Origin: Koleobacter methoxysyntrophicus
GTDB taxonomy: Bacteria > Bacillota > Thermosediminibacteria > Koleobacterales > Koleobacteraceae
Direction of reading: 5' to 3'
Length of the DNA: 64,000 nucleotides
NCBI RefSeq assembly: GCF_017301615.1
Contig: NZ_CP059066.1
Coordinates: 868,001-932,000 of the forward strand
A model generated the notes under the pieces. It worked only from the letters and a program-made list of their open reading frames with translations. It ran no database searches and was not told the origin of the DNA. Within the stretch, counting starts at the first letter, position 1; every line of letters starts with the position of its first letter. Of this stretch, positions 1 to 9,657 are shown in pieces. The position numbers and the translations under genes are program-made.

Positions 1-198
1 CGGATAATCGGCAGCCATATTCCGGAAGATATAGCCAGAACATTGGGGGGATTAGTAATCACCCTGGCTGAAGAATTAAAAGAAGAATTAGCTGTGGGTA
101 AGAGCCTAAAAATAGCAGATGTCAGCCTGGAAATTATGACCTCCAAGGACGGTGTAATAGAAAAGGTCAGGGTAGAAAAACTTAATCCCCAATCATAA
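1..198 (+). CDS. C-terminal fragment of an unidentified protein
   Basis: The first reading frame is open from the window edge to a TAA at 196-198 and gives about 65 residues. It is rich in Glu, Lys and Leu and ends in VEKLNPQS. The stretch GRIIGSHIPEDIARTLGG-like (residues 1-17) followed by a charged helix is not a motif I can assign to a family. The start lies outside the window. It converges on the formate-channel gene. The call rests on open frame and plausible composition only; no function is proposed. Confidence 0.55.
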   Translation, partial: RIIGSHIPEDIARTLGGLVITLAEELKEELAVGKSLKIADVSLEIMTSKDGVIEKVRVEKLNPQS

Positions 199-287
199 TT
201 TCTGCCTTATCTTTAAGACTGCAATATCTAAACCTTCATCTTCATCTCAAAGCGGCAAAACAATGCAAGGGATAAGCTAATGTTATA

Positions 288-332
288 CAGGGCATGTATG
301 CTCGCCGAATTGAAAATGCTGTACTCGCCCTG
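288..332. terminator. Candidate hairpin between convergent genes
   Basis: CAGGGC at 288-293 pairs with GCCCTG at 327-332, with further partial pairing inside. On the plus strand a run of five T follows closely. It lies between the ends of two convergent genes and could end transcription from either side. The loop is long and the T-run is displaced, so this is a weak call. Confidence 0.35.
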
Positions 333-342
333 CCTGTTTTTG

Positions 343-1185
343 CTAAACCTCAACTTTTTTATCTGCAGTGACTTTAAAACCTGCGTCAGACCTGATCCTT
401 GTGTAACAAACATGGTATATAAAGGGTACTATCATCGAACCGCCAACTATGTTGCCCAGAGTGACTGGTATAATGTTATTCATCCAGAACTGTCCCCACG
501 TTATATTGGCACCGATAAATTTGCCTATGGGAATAAAAAACATGTTTGCAACACTATGTTCAAAACCGGAAAGAACGAAGAGCATTATAGGGAACCACAG
601 TGAAAGGATTTTGCCCGTCATGTCAAGGGAACCGGCCTGCATCCAGCATGCCAAAACCACCAGCATATTGCATAATATCCCCCTAATAAAAGCCTGCATA
701 AAGCTCATGGATATCTTGGCGGTGGCAATTTCAACCGACCTGGCTGCCATTGACTCTAAACCATACAACCCCGAATGAGCTAGCATAAACGCCAGCACAA
801 GCGACCCAACAAGATTCCCCAGATATACTATCGACCAGTTCGTAAACATTCGCAATAAGGTTATTTTTCCGTCGAGCACGGCCAAGGTCATAAGGTTGTT
901 GCCGGTAAAAAGTTCCCCTCCCGCCATAACAACCAACATAATGCCCACAGGAAAAACGGCTGCTCCAAAAAATTTTGCCAGTCCACCATCCACATTGCTC
1001 CCAAGCGTTTGGGTTACTACAACACTCGCATTGGCCCCAAAGCCTATAAAAATGCCGGCAAAAATACCTAGTAAAAACATTTTAATTATCGGTAAATTAC
1101 CCTTTTTCTCTCCCGTTTGAATCCATATCCCTGCTATTTCTTCTGGTGATAAAAAATATTTATTTATATCAATCACTCCCTTCAT
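343..1185 (-). CDS. Formate/nitrite transporter family channel
   Basis: A 280-residue membrane protein of the FNT (FocA/NirC) family, the usual length. These pentameric channels pass formate, nitrite or related small anions across the cytoplasmic membrane. The family signature GFEHSVANMFFIP (about residue 206) carries the conserved pore histidine, and GGELFTGNN near residue 90 is the other FNT hallmark. Six hydrophobic segments are visible. It lies downstream of fhs and the one-carbon genes on the same strand, so formate is the likeliest substrate (inference). The ATG at 1185 has no clear ribosome-binding site and the true start could be a few codons further in. Confidence 0.88.
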   Translation of the reverse strand: MKGVIDINKYFLSPEEIAGIWIQTGEKKGNLPIIKMFLLGIFAGIFIGFGANASVVVTQTLGSNVDGGLAKFFGAAVFPVGIMLVVMAGGELFTGNNLMTLAVLDGKITLLRMFTNWSIVYLGNLVGSLVLAFMLAHSGLYGLESMAARSVEIATAKISMSFMQAFIRGILCNMLVVLACWMQAGSLDMTGKILSLWFPIMLFVLSGFEHSVANMFFIPIGKFIGANITWGQFWMNNIIPVTLGNIVGGSMIVPFIYHVCYTRIRSDAGFKVTADKKVEV

Positions 1186-1241
1186 AATTAAGAATTCTTT
1201 CGGAAACGTATGGGTGGCAAGGCTTAAGAGTGATCCTCTAC

Positions 1242-2156
1242 TCAGTCGGAGTCAAACCTGCATGTTCCTAGGGATTTAAGTTCAGAACTTTTTATATCCA
1301 GGGCTTTTACCCCGTTTTCAAAGGCCATTTTATATACTTGTTTCTTAGAAATACCGCATTTTCCCATATGCATTACTTCGTCAAAAAAGCCCTGACCGTG
1401 ATATACACCGTAAGAGCCCGAATCACTTCCAACCGCAATTTTCACACCTATTTCAATCGCTTTTTTGACAGCTGCTAAGTGTTCATCATATATCCTTTTT
1501 ATGTTTCGTATTTGACTGCGGTATTTTAAGTCATCCCTTTCAATAATGTTGCCCAGCGGTGACAGGGTTGGCACCCATACCACATCACTTTCCGCCATAG
1601 CATGGAGTGCGTGCTCGGTGATGAAATACCCGTGTTCTATGGTGTCGGCACCGGCTCTGACGGCCATCTCTACCGCTGCTGATGAATTGGCATGGACCAT
1701 AACAGACAGGTTCTTTTCTTTAGCGCACTGGATTATGTAATACAGCTCTTCAAAAGTAAATGAAATTCCGCCGACCTGCCCATATAAGCCGAAATCTACA
1801 GCACCGGTTAATATAACCTTGAGATGGTCGGGCTTCACCTTCAACAGCTCAACGAACATGTTTTTAAAATCATTAATATCTCCTACAGGCTTACCTAAAA
1901 AACTGCCATATCTTCCTTTTTTATAAATTGCCCATCCGGGAGTTCTGTAAATGATGCCCATCTGCCCGGCCAGGTCCCTGGCAGCTAAAGATGCTCCAAA
2001 GTTGTCACCGCCGTCGCGAATTATCAGGACGTTTTTCCTTTTATACTCATCCAATATCTTCAGGATCGGTGTATAGTCGCCTTTCATCAAACCCATGCGC
2101 CATTTTTTTGAGTTGATGCCGTTTAAAGATATGTGTATGTGAGAATCTACAAACAT
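1242..2156 (-). CDS. Amidohydrolase-family metal-dependent hydrolase
   Basis: A 304-residue TIM-barrel hydrolase of the amidohydrolase superfamily. Metal-binding motifs are in order: DSHIH at the N terminus, MVHANS mid-protein, EHGYF and GSDSGSYG towards the C terminus. This layout is that of imidazolonepropionase/prolidase-like enzymes that cleave cyclic amides or C-N bonds. The substrate cannot be read from sequence. A TTG at 2180 would add eight residues, but the ATG at 2156 places the first His motif at the usual distance from the N terminus. It is shorter than typical imidazolonepropionases. It sits between gcvH and the FNT channel on the same strand. Confidence 0.7.
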   Translation of the reverse strand: MFVDSHIHISLNGINSKKWRMGLMKGDYTPILKILDEYKRKNVLIIRDGGDNFGASLAARDLAGQMGIIYRTPGWAIYKKGRYGSFLGKPVGDINDFKNMFVELLKVKPDHLKVILTGAVDFGLYGQVGGISFTFEELYYIIQCAKEKNLSVMVHANSSAAVEMAVRAGADTIEHGYFITEHALHAMAESDVVWVPTLSPLGNIIERDDLKYRSQIRNIKRIYDEHLAAVKKAIEIGVKIAVGSDSGSYGVYHGQGFFDEVMHMGKCGISKKQVYKMAFENGVKALDIKSSELKSLGTCRFDSD

Positions 2157-2198
2157 TTTTCCAACCCGTTTATTATACAAATATTATACAAAACGATC

Positions 2199-2573
2199 TT
2201 ATTTCAGCCCTGCTTTATATTCCGAAGCGCTTATCATATCGCTCAATTCATCGGGGTCATGCAATTCGAATTTAGCTATCCATGCTTCATAGGGTGCCTG
2301 ATTTATAAATTCCGGTTCGTCATCCAATTTTTCATTAACTTCCTTTACCGTACCTGTAAAGGGCATACAGAGCGTCGAATTTACTTTCGCTGATTCCACC
2401 TCGCTGAACTGTTCGCCTTTTGCATATTTTTTACCCACTTCCGGAAGATCCACGTAAAGAATTTCACCCAGCTCATTTTGTGCATAGTCCGTAATGCCTA
2501 CATAAGCCGTGTTTCCTTCTGTTTTTATCCAGAGATGTTCTCTATTATATTTCAGATCGTCGGGATAGTTCAT
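2199..2573 (-). CDS. gcvH: Glycine cleavage system H protein
   Basis: A 124-residue lipoyl carrier. The lipoylation site is the Lys in VESAKVNST, around residue 63, in the usual hammerhead context. H protein carries the aminomethyl group between the P, T and L proteins of glycine cleavage, or the reverse in glycine synthesis. It has a strong ribosome-binding site (AAGGAGG) before the ATG. It follows lpdA, the L protein, with about 50 bp between, and ends the one-carbon operon. No gcvP or gcvT lies in this window, so the full complex must be encoded elsewhere, or H protein serves another lipoyl role here. Confidence 0.95.
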   Translation of the reverse strand: MNYPDDLKYNREHLWIKTEGNTAYVGITDYAQNELGEILYVDLPEVGKKYAKGEQFSEVESAKVNSTLCMPFTGTVKEVNEKLDDEPEFINQAPYEAWIAKFELHDPDELSDMISASEYKAGLK

Positions 2574-2624
2574 AGATAACCCTCCTTATCTTTTGCTATA
2601 CAGCCTTTAGATCTTCTAAGTCTT

Positions 2625-3998
2625 TTAGACCTTGTGGATACTCTGGCCGTGAACGTCGTGCAGGGCTTCCATTAGAGCTTCGCATAAGGATGGGTGAGGA
2701 TGTATGACATCCCCTACCTGTTCGGCCGTTAGCCCTAGATGTACGGCCAGTGTAAGCTCTGCCAACAATTCTGTTGCACTGGGGCCCACTATTGATGCCC
2801 CGATTAACCTATCCTTTTCATCGGTAAGGACCTTCACAAACCCCTGAATTTTATTCACCACCTGAGCCTTGCCCAATCCTCGAAAATCAAAGGTTCCTAT
2901 TTTGTAGCAAATACCTTTTTGATCAGCCTCTGCTTTATTTATTCCTACCGATGCTATTTCCGGGTCGGTGTATACACATCTAGGAACGGCATGATAAGAA
3001 ACTTCCCTGCTGCCGCCCACAGCGTTTTCAGCCGCAATTAACCCCTCTTTTGAAGCTACATGTGCCAGCGCCGGAGAAGCCACCAGGTCACCTATGGCAT
3101 ATATCCCTTCCACACAGGTTTCCATTTTTTTATTGACCGGAATCATACCTCTTTTATCTGTGCGTATACCCGCATTTTCCAATCCCAGTCCCTGAGTAAA
3201 TGGCTTTCTTCCTATAGAAACCATCAGGACGTCCGCTTCAAGCTCTTTACCGTCCTTTAAACCTGCAATCACCCTGTTGCCGTTCACCCTGACCGAACTG
3301 ATGCCTTCTCCCGTTATAAGCCTGATCTTTTCCTTTTTGAACTGCCTTTCAAGCTGTTTTGCTACATCTGTATCTTCCAGGGGAAGTATATGGGGCATCA
3401 TTTCTACTATAGTGACTTCTGAACCCATCCGCTTCAAGAACTGCCCTATTTCACATCCTATTACACCGCCGCCGACAATAATAATCGAGTCCGGAACCTT
3501 CCTAAAAGATAACACTTCATCGCTGGTTATGACATTTTTGCCGTCATATCCGAAAATTTCAGGGCAAACAGGAATCGAGCCTGTTGCTAGTATTATCCTG
3601 TCTGCTTCCATTACTTCCTTAAAGTCGTCTGCCGTAACTTCAACCCTGCGTCTGTCAAGAAGCCTTCCCGTGCCCTTTACATACCTGACACCGTTTTTGT
3701 TAAGCAAAAATTCAATCCCTTTCGATAATTGCAGAATCAGTTTATTCTTTCTTTCAATTATGTCAGAAAAATTTTCGCTGACTTCACCCTCAATTTGAAT
3801 GCCAAACCTTGCAGCCTCTTTTATCTCATTTAAAATATCGGAAGATGCCAGCAAGGCCTTTGTTGGTATACAGCCCCTATTGAGGCATGTGCCGCCTAAT
3901 TTGTCTTTTTCGATAAGGATCACTTGTGCACCGAGTTTGGCGGCTTTAATCGCCGCTTCGTATCCACCCGGCCCTCCTCCTATTACTATGACCTTCAT
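2625..3998 (-). CDS. lpdA: Dihydrolipoyl dehydrogenase
   Basis: A 457-residue flavoprotein disulfide reductase. The N-terminal FAD-binding GGGPGGYEAA is followed by the redox disulfide GTCLNRGCIPTK, the NAD-binding GGGVIGCEIG, the second FAD motif YAIGDLVASPALAH, and the C-terminal dimer-interface HPHPSLCEA with the catalytic His. It reoxidises dihydrolipoyl groups with NAD, here probably on the adjacent GcvH. The ATG at 3998 has GGGGGAG five bases upstream, so it is preferred over the TTG one codon earlier. It sits between metF and gcvH, an order known from acetogen methyl-branch clusters. Confidence 0.95.
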   Translation of the reverse strand: MKVIVIGGGPGGYEAAIKAAKLGAQVILIEKDKLGGTCLNRGCIPTKALLASSDILNEIKEAARFGIQIEGEVSENFSDIIERKNKLILQLSKGIEFLLNKNGVRYVKGTGRLLDRRRVEVTADDFKEVMEADRIILATGSIPVCPEIFGYDGKNVITSDEVLSFRKVPDSIIIVGGGVIGCEIGQFLKRMGSEVTIVEMMPHILPLEDTDVAKQLERQFKKEKIRLITGEGISSVRVNGNRVIAGLKDGKELEADVLMVSIGRKPFTQGLGLENAGIRTDKRGMIPVNKKMETCVEGIYAIGDLVASPALAHVASKEGLIAAENAVGGSREVSYHAVPRCVYTDPEIASVGINKAEADQKGICYKIGTFDFRGLGKAQVVNKIQGFVKVLTDEKDRLIGASIVGPSATELLAELTLAVHLGLTAEQVGDVIHPHPSLCEALMEALHDVHGQSIHKV

Positions 3999-4016
3999 CA
4001 AATCTCCCCCATTTCA

Positions 4017-4892
4017 TCATACTCCCGCCGCATCCAAAACCAAAGGCACGTTTTCTTCTGCACCGATCGCCATTATATGGACGCCGCTGCACAGGCCTTT
4101 TTCTTTAAGTTCGGCAATTAGTTCACCTGCTATCTTTATGCCTTCTTTTACAGAATTATCGCTTGACCTTAAACGATCGATTATATTATCGGGTATATTA
4201 ATTCCTGGAATATTTTTGTTCATAAATTTGGCCATCCCTGCAGACCTTAAGGGAATAATGCCTGCTATAACGGGTACATTTAAATGCTCCGTTAATTTTT
4301 TAAATTTTTCCATGGTCTCAATGCGGAATACTGCCTGGGTCTGAAAAAACCTTGCCCCCGCCTTTACTTTTTTCTCCATTTTTACAATCTGCAGCTCTAT
4401 GGGATCGTATTCCGGAGTGACGGTGGCACCCAGGAAAAAGGAAGGAGCTCGATCCAGCTTGTTGCCTCCCATATCAAAACCGTTCATTAGCGTTGACGCG
4501 GCCTGTAAAATTCCGACACTATCAAGGTCAAATACAGGTTTCGCACCGGGATTGTCGCCAATAGTTGTATGATCCCCCGTTATGGCCAGCAGGTTCTTAA
4601 TACCGAAAAATCCTGCGGAAAGCATCTCGCCCTGTATCGCAATTCTGTTTCTGTCCCTGCCCGTTATCTGCAGGACCGGTTCCAGACCCCTGTCTTGCAA
4701 AGCCTTGCACATGGCAAGGGATGTGGCTTTTAATGCCGATGATTGAAAATCTGTGACATTTATGGCGCACACCCTTCCCCTTACTAATTCCGCACATTTT
4801 AAAACATGTGAAAAATCTGTTCCTTTTGGAGGTGCCAATTCCGATGTTACAGCAAATTCGCCGTTTTCAAGGGCTTTTTGAAGTTGACTCAT
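4017..4892 (-). CDS. metF: Methylenetetrahydrofolate reductase, MetF-type (methyl branch)
   Basis: A 291-residue TIM-barrel flavoprotein that interconverts methylene-THF and methyl-THF. Family features visible are the N-terminal FAVTSELAPPKGTD, the FAD-site segment LLAITGDHTT, and FFQTQAVF. Its start overlaps the end of metV by ATGA, which implies coupled translation. The MetF plus MetV pair is the form known from acetogens, where electrons are thought to reach MetF through MetV and other partners rather than NADH alone. A second metF with no metV neighbour lies at 22989-23882 in the methionine operon. Confidence 0.93.
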   Translation of the reverse strand: MSQLQKALENGEFAVTSELAPPKGTDFSHVLKCAELVRGRVCAINVTDFQSSALKATSLAMCKALQDRGLEPVLQITGRDRNRIAIQGEMLSAGFFGIKNLLAITGDHTTIGDNPGAKPVFDLDSVGILQAASTLMNGFDMGGNKLDRAPSFFLGATVTPEYDPIELQIVKMEKKVKAGARFFQTQAVFRIETMEKFKKLTEHLNVPVIAGIIPLRSAGMAKFMNKNIPGINIPDNIIDRLRSSDNSVKEGIKIAGELIAELKEKGLCSGVHIMAIGAEENVPLVLDAAGV

Positions 4893-5557
4893 ACTCTTTC
4901 ACCCCCGTCGTTATCTCGCAGGTTGAGATTCCTCGGATGTGCGGTTTTGGAATAATCCTTCGGTTCCATTATTTCAATTAACTTATAAGCCTGGTTTAAT
5001 TCTTGCAGCCTGCGGTAAATAAGAATCCATGCACAGTCATTATCAGGATTAACTTCACATTTGCCGTTTTTAGCTCCACCACAGGGGCCATTGAGCAGGG
5101 ACTTTGCACATCGGGTTATCGGACAAATGCCTCCTGTTGTGCCAAGGACACATTCACCACAGGCCCGGCATGCTTCGGAGTATTTGCCAACCCTTTCTAT
5201 TTCACCGATGAACAGGGTGTTATTCCCCGGGTAAACGGGAATCTTCACCAGTTTAGCCACAGTCTGAGCCCCATCACCACAGGCAAAAGATAATACCGCA
5301 TCGGCTTCTTCCAATTCGCCTTTTATTTTTTTCAATTCCTTTTTTACGAGAAGATAATTGCAGCTTGTTTCAGGGACCAGTAAGCCTACTACTTTCTTTC
5401 CGCGCCGTTCCAATTCAGACTTTATCCCTATTAGCTGTTCTTCGCCGCCAGACTTGCAGGCAGTGGCACATTCGCCGCATCCGGTCAGTACGACCTTTTC
5501 GCAGTCTTCGATATACTTCATGATTTCATCCAATGGTTTGTTCTGGGAAATAATCAA
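4889..5557 (-). CDS. metV: MetV, methylenetetrahydrofolate reductase zinc/iron-sulfur partner
   Basis: A 222-residue protein of the MetV family, with many paired cysteines: GCGECATACKSGGEEQ near residue 26, CRACGECVLGTTGGICPITRC about residue 132, and CGGAKNGKCEVNPDNDC about residue 156. It partners MetF in the methylene-THF reductase complex of acetogens. The start is a TTG at 5557 with a GGGGG stretch about ten bases upstream. It sits between folD and metF, 20 bp after folD, in one operon. Confidence 0.92.
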   Translation of the reverse strand: MIISQNKPLDEIMKYIEDCEKVVLTGCGECATACKSGGEEQLIGIKSELERRGKKVVGLLVPETSCNYLLVKKELKKIKGELEEADAVLSFACGDGAQTVAKLVKIPVYPGNNTLFIGEIERVGKYSEACRACGECVLGTTGGICPITRCAKSLLNGPCGGAKNGKCEVNPDNDCAWILIYRRLQELNQAYKLIEIMEPKDYSKTAHPRNLNLRDNDGGERV

Positions 5558-5577
5558 ATCTTAAGGCCCCCTTTCGT

Positions 5578-6435
5578 CTACAATAAATCTTTCTGAATTT
5601 TACATGCTTTGACCACGTGCTTTGCTAAAACTGAAGTAGTAACGGAACCTACACCACCGGGAACAGGAGTAATCATAGAAGCCCTGTCCATGCATTCCTC
5701 TGTATCCACATCACCGCATAATTCCCCGTTTTCATTGACATTTATCCCGACATCGATCACTACCGCACCATTTTTAATATACTCAGACTTTATCATCTTA
5801 GCCTTCCCGGCACAGGCCACAAGTATATCTGCTTTAGATGCAACACCCTGTAAGTCTTTGGTCCTCGAATGACAGATTGTTACAGTGGCGTGCTCTTTTA
5901 ATAAGAGCATGGCAACCGGTTTTCCGACCACCATAGACCTGCCTATAACTACTGCGTTTTTACCCTTCAATTCGACATTGTAGTGTTTCAGTATTTCCAT
6001 CACGGCGGTAGGAGTGCAGGGTGCGAATCCCGTTTCATCTCCCTCCATGACTTTTGCGACATTGGCGGGGTTGAAACAGTCTATATCCTTTTCTGCATCA
6101 ATGAGATATTTGATTGCGTTAGAATCCAACTGCTGCGGAAGCGGCCTAAAAATCAGTATCCCGTGCGTATCGCCGTCTGAGTTCACCCCCTGCAGCACCC
6201 TGACAAACTCTTCCTGGGCAATGTTGCCCGGCAGTGCAATAACCTGTGCCCCTATCCCGACATTTTCCATAGTTTTTAGGGCCCCGCGTTCATATGCCAG
6301 GTCGCTCGGATCGGCCCCAACCCTTATGATCGTCAGTTTTGGGTAAAGGCCTTTCGACTTTAATTCCTCCACCTCAGCCTTTAAATCTTCTTTAAGGGAA
6401 TCAGCTACCGGTTTGCCTTTGATTAAAGTACCCAA
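5578..6435 (-). CDS. folD: Bifunctional methylene-THF dehydrogenase / methenyl-THF cyclohydrolase
   Basis: A 285-residue FolD of usual length. Signatures include the N-terminal GKPVADSL, the region around PLPQQLDSNAIKYLI, the Rossmann segment VVIGRSMVVGKPVAMLLL, and ITPVPGGVGSVTTSVLA near the C terminus. It catalyses methenyl/methylene-THF interconversion with NAD(P). The start is probably the TTG at 6435, with GGGGAGA upstream. A dedicated cyclohydrolase (FchA) is encoded next door, so FolD may act mainly as dehydrogenase (inference). Confidence 0.95.
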   Translation of the reverse strand: MGTLIKGKPVADSLKEDLKAEVEELKSKGLYPKLTIIRVGADPSDLAYERGALKTMENVGIGAQVIALPGNIAQEEFVRVLQGVNSDGDTHGILIFRPLPQQLDSNAIKYLIDAEKDIDCFNPANVAKVMEGDETGFAPCTPTAVMEILKHYNVELKGKNAVVIGRSMVVGKPVAMLLLKEHATVTICHSRTKDLQGVASKADILVACAGKAKMIKSEYIKNGAVVIDVGINVNENGELCGDVDTEECMDRASMITPVPGGVGSVTTSVLAKHVVKACKIQKDLL

Positions 6436-6464
6436 TCATATCTCCCCTTTTCCATCTGCCTTTC

Positions 6465-7097
6465 TTAATTGCGCAATATAGAATCCACTTTTAGGTATAC
6501 CTCATCCGCAAGTTTAACACCGGCTTGCACCATATCTTCCATTTCTCCCTGGACCTTTTTCACGTATTCCTCATCCTGTATGGAGTTAATATTTATCATA
6601 ATATTCAGCATCCCGCCAAGGAGCGCAGCCCTTAAACACTGTACCCCAACACCCACATCGCTGATGGCCAGTCTCGAACATTTATCTACCAGTTCGGCAT
6701 GTAACTGTATCGCTTCATAACAGGCTTTCACAATCCGTATCGGGACTTCACAGGCCTGTTTCAAAGCCTTCTCAAGTGTTTCCTGCTTTAGTTTTTTCTC
6801 CGCTTCAGTACAGTTCGGCATCCCGTAGGCCTTTGAAAGCGGAAGGAAGTTTTCAGCATCCTCATCAACCATGTGGAGTAAATCATTCGTGATTTTAGCA
6901 GCCCTGGTCAGCAGGCCCTGTAAATCTTCTTCATATTGAGCGTACTTCTTTTTCCCTACTGTAAGGTTGCATACCATGCTGCTCAAAGCACTGCCGACAG
7001 CACCGACCAGTGCGGCGGCACCTCCGCCTCCGGGTACCGGCTTTTTGGAAGCCAATTCTGTAATAAATTCGCTGCATGACCTTTCTACAAGCTTCAT
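6465..7097 (-). CDS. fchA: Methenyl-THF cyclohydrolase, FTCD cyclodeaminase family
   Basis: A 210-residue, mostly helical protein of the formiminotransferase-cyclodeaminase family. The N-terminal SKKPVPGGGGAAALVGAVGSALSSMV is diagnostic (given here only to locate the glycine-rich folate loop at residues 17-40). It converts formyl-THF to methenyl-THF. It lies between fhs and folD, the order found in acetogens and purine fermenters. The start ATG at 7097 is preceded by GGGTGATG. Confidence 0.93.
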   Translation of the reverse strand: MKLVERSCSEFITELASKKPVPGGGGAAALVGAVGSALSSMVCNLTVGKKKYAQYEEDLQGLLTRAAKITNDLLHMVDEDAENFLPLSKAYGMPNCTEAEKKLKQETLEKALKQACEVPIRIVKACYEAIQLHAELVDKCSRLAISDVGVGVQCLRAALLGGMLNIMININSIQDEEYVKKVQGEMEDMVQAGVKLADEVYLKVDSILRN

Positions 7098-7131
7098 ATA
7101 AGCATCACCCGCTTTGATTTATGCATTTCTT

Positions 7132-8814
7132 CTAGAACAGACCGGAAATTACACCGTTTTCATCCACGTCAATCTTTTCAGCAGCCGGGACCTTTGGAAG
7201 GCCGGGCATTTTCATTATTTCTCCCGTAAGAGCTACCAGAAACCCTGCTCCTGCAGATACGGTGACATCTCTTACCGTAATGTCAAAATTTGTAGGTCTG
7301 CCGAGTTTCTTGGGGTCATCAGTCAGCGAATACTGGGTCTTTGCCATACATACCGGCATCTTCGCAAACCCCAATTTCTCCATATTTTCTATTTCCTTTA
7401 AGGCCTTGTCGGTAAAAATAACGTCTCTCGCACCGTATATTTTTTGGGCAATAGCTCTTATCTTTTCTTTAATGGGCATATCCAGTTCATATGCAAAAGT
7501 CATTTTATTATCCCGTTTATCATCTTCGATCAATCTCAACAATTCACGCGCCAGATTCTCGCCTCCTTCACCGCCTCTGGCCCAGACTTCAGACAGCACG
7601 GTATTCACGTTCAGTGCTTCACATCTGTCTTTGATCAGTTCCAGTTCCGCTTCCGTATCCGTAGGGAATTTATTTATAGCTACAACTGCCGGCAGATTGA
7701 AAACCTTTGTAATGTTTTCCACATGCTTGACTAGGTTGGGAAGACCTTTTTCAAGGGCTTTGAGATTTTCTTTATTGAGGTCTGATTTCGGCACACCGCC
7801 ATGATGTTTAAGTGCTCTAATGCTGGCAACAATTATTACCGCATCGGGCTTTATTCCCGCTAATCTGCACTTTATGTCAATGAATTTCTCCGCCCCGAGG
7901 TCGGCACCGAACCCGGCCTCCGTAACTACGTAATCCGCAAGGAGCATAGCCATTTTAGTTGCTATGATCGAATTGCAGCCATGGGCAATGTTGGCAAACG
8001 GGCCTCCGTGCACAAAAACAGGTGTCCCTTCCAGAGTTTGTACAAGATTCGGTTTCAATGCATCTTTTAACAATGCTGCCATGGCCCCTTGAGCCTTTAA
8101 ATCTCCGGCAGTAACAGGTCCGCCATCCCGATTGTATGCCACCACTATTTTAGACAGCCTCTCTTTTAAATCCTTTATATCAAGGGCAAGGCAAAAAACG
8201 GCCATTATTTCCGAAGCTACGGTAATATCAAATCCGTCTTCCCGGGGCACTCCATTGACCTTCCCGCCAAGGCCGTTGACGATGAATCTAAGCTGTCTAT
8301 CATTTATATCAATTGCCCTTCTCCATACAATCCTTCTGGTATCTATATTTAACTCATTCCCCTGATAAATATGGTTGTCTATCATGGCCGCCAGCAGGTT
8401 GTTGGCAGCGGTTACAGCATGAATATCTCCCGTAAAATGCAGATTTATATCTTCCATGGGAACAACCTGGGCATAACCGCCTCCCGCGGCCCCACCTTTA
8501 ACGCCAAAAACCGGTCCAAGAGACGGTTCGCGCAAGGTCGCAATAGTTTTCTTACCCAATCTTGATAGGGCGTCCGCCGTTCCTATCGTCGTTGTGGTTT
8601 TACCTTCGCCGGCAGGGGTCGGGTTTATAGCAGTTGTTAAAATAAGTTTTGCTTTTCTGCCCGTATCCTTTTTCAGCAAATTATAATCGACTTTAGCCTT
8701 GTACCTGCCGTACAGTTCGATATCCTCGTCGCCAAGACCCAACTTTGCAGCGATCTCCCTGATGTCTCTAAGTTTTACAGATTGAGCAATTTCAATGTCT
8801 GACTTATAAGTCAT
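7132..8814 (-). CDS. fhs: Formate-tetrahydrofolate ligase
   Basis: A 560-residue enzyme of full family length. The P-loop [18 protein letters not shown] lies near residue 65, and [20 protein letters not shown] and [15 protein letters not shown] are family signatures. It activates formate with ATP onto THF, the first committed step of the methyl branch, or runs in reverse to make ATP. The start has a clear AAGGAGG. Together with the downstream fchA, folD, metV and metF it makes a complete formate to methyl-THF route. Confidence 0.97.
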   Translation of the reverse strand: MTYKSDIEIAQSVKLRDIREIAAKLGLGDEDIELYGRYKAKVDYNLLKKDTGRKAKLILTTAINPTPAGEGKTTTTIGTADALSRLGKKTIATLREPSLGPVFGVKGGAAGGGYAQVVPMEDINLHFTGDIHAVTAANNLLAAMIDNHIYQGNELNIDTRRIVWRRAIDINDRQLRFIVNGLGGKVNGVPREDGFDITVASEIMAVFCLALDIKDLKERLSKIVVAYNRDGGPVTAGDLKAQGAMAALLKDALKPNLVQTLEGTPVFVHGGPFANIAHGCNSIIATKMAMLLADYVVTEAGFGADLGAEKFIDIKCRLAGIKPDAVIIVASIRALKHHGGVPKSDLNKENLKALEKGLPNLVKHVENITKVFNLPAVVAINKFPTDTEAELELIKDRCEALNVNTVLSEVWARGGEGGENLARELLRLIEDDKRDNKMTFAYELDMPIKEKIRAIAQKIYGARDVIFTDKALKEIENMEKLGFAKMPVCMAKTQYSLTDDPKKLGRPTNFDITVRDVTVSAGAGFLVALTGEIMKMPGLPKVPAAEKIDVDENGVISGLF

Positions 8815-8840
8815 TATAATGCCTCCTTTTTTATAGATTT

Positions 8841-9599
8841 TTATAAGTTTTTTATTATTTCACGCTTAAGCAAAGCATGAATAATAAGCGTATATACCGG
8901 AATCATAAACAGCGTATTTAGAATCCTAGCGGGTAAAAAAAATAAAAATCCTTTTGAAAAAATAATTGATAAAAACCACGTGTTTAATATCAAAGAAGTG
9001 GTTATCTGCGAAAGGACTACGGCAAAAAATATCTTATCCAGTGAATAAAGACTATGTATATCCTTGCCCTTTGCTTTAGGAAAAAAAAGTAAAAACATAT
9101 ATGCTAAAGCAAGCCCTCCAAGGACGGCCGTATAACCGTAAAGCAATCTGTGTTTTGGGGAAATCAGTCCATTGTTCATGTGTTGGCCATGATAGATGAA
9201 GATCGCCACGGCACCTGCAATCAGTAAAATCGCTAAAATTGCATTTAAGAACTTAAAATTATATGCCTTTTTATTAGAGCGCAAACACCTGAAAATAACG
9301 CCGGGTATAAATCCGCAAAGTGCGGTCGATAAAGTAAATCCGGGGAAATATGCCCCACCCGCAGGATTGAGCATATATCCAACCACATCAGCAACAGCAC
9401 CTGACATAAAGCCCGCTGCAGGGCCCCAACAGATTCCGCTCAGTATTAACGGCACCGCCGAAAAGTTAATTTTTAGTGCTGTATATCCGGCAATCGGAAC
9501 AGATATACCCAGCACCCTTGATAGTATAATACTTAAGGCAGTCAATAAACTTAGATTAGCTAAGGCCTTAGTAGTAAACAATGCTCCTTTTTGTTTCAA
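8841..9599 (-). CDS. folT: Folate-family ECF transporter S component
   Basis: A 252-residue membrane protein with about six hydrophobic segments. The N-terminal region [17 protein letters not shown], then [16 protein letters not shown] and [14 protein letters not shown], matches S components of the folate group of energy-coupling factor transporters. It would bind a folate-like vitamin and use a shared EcfA/A'/T module encoded elsewhere. The start is a TTG at 9599 with GGGAGAG upstream. Its position between the methyltransferase and fhs supports folate, the cofactor of this operon, as substrate. It is somewhat longer than many S components. Confidence 0.75.
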   Translation of the reverse strand: MKQKGALFTTKALANLSLLTALSIILSRVLGISVPIAGYTALKINFSAVPLILSGICWGPAAGFMSGAVADVVGYMLNPAGGAYFPGFTLSTALCGFIPGVIFRCLRSNKKAYNFKFLNAILAILLIAGAVAIFIYHGQHMNNGLISPKHRLLYGYTAVLGGLALAYMFLLFFPKAKGKDIHSLYSLDKIFFAVVLSQITTSLILNTWFLSIIFSKGFLFFLPARILNTLFMIPVYTLIIHALLKREIIKNL

Positions 9600-9657
9600 A
9601 TCAGATCTCTCCCAAACCTACGGTTTTTTTATCGAATCTCGGTATCCAAAGGTTCGG

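Noticed and set aside
8889-8896. A further GTATATAC octamer
   Set aside because: It lies inside the coding region of the folate S component with no promoter around it; probably chance.
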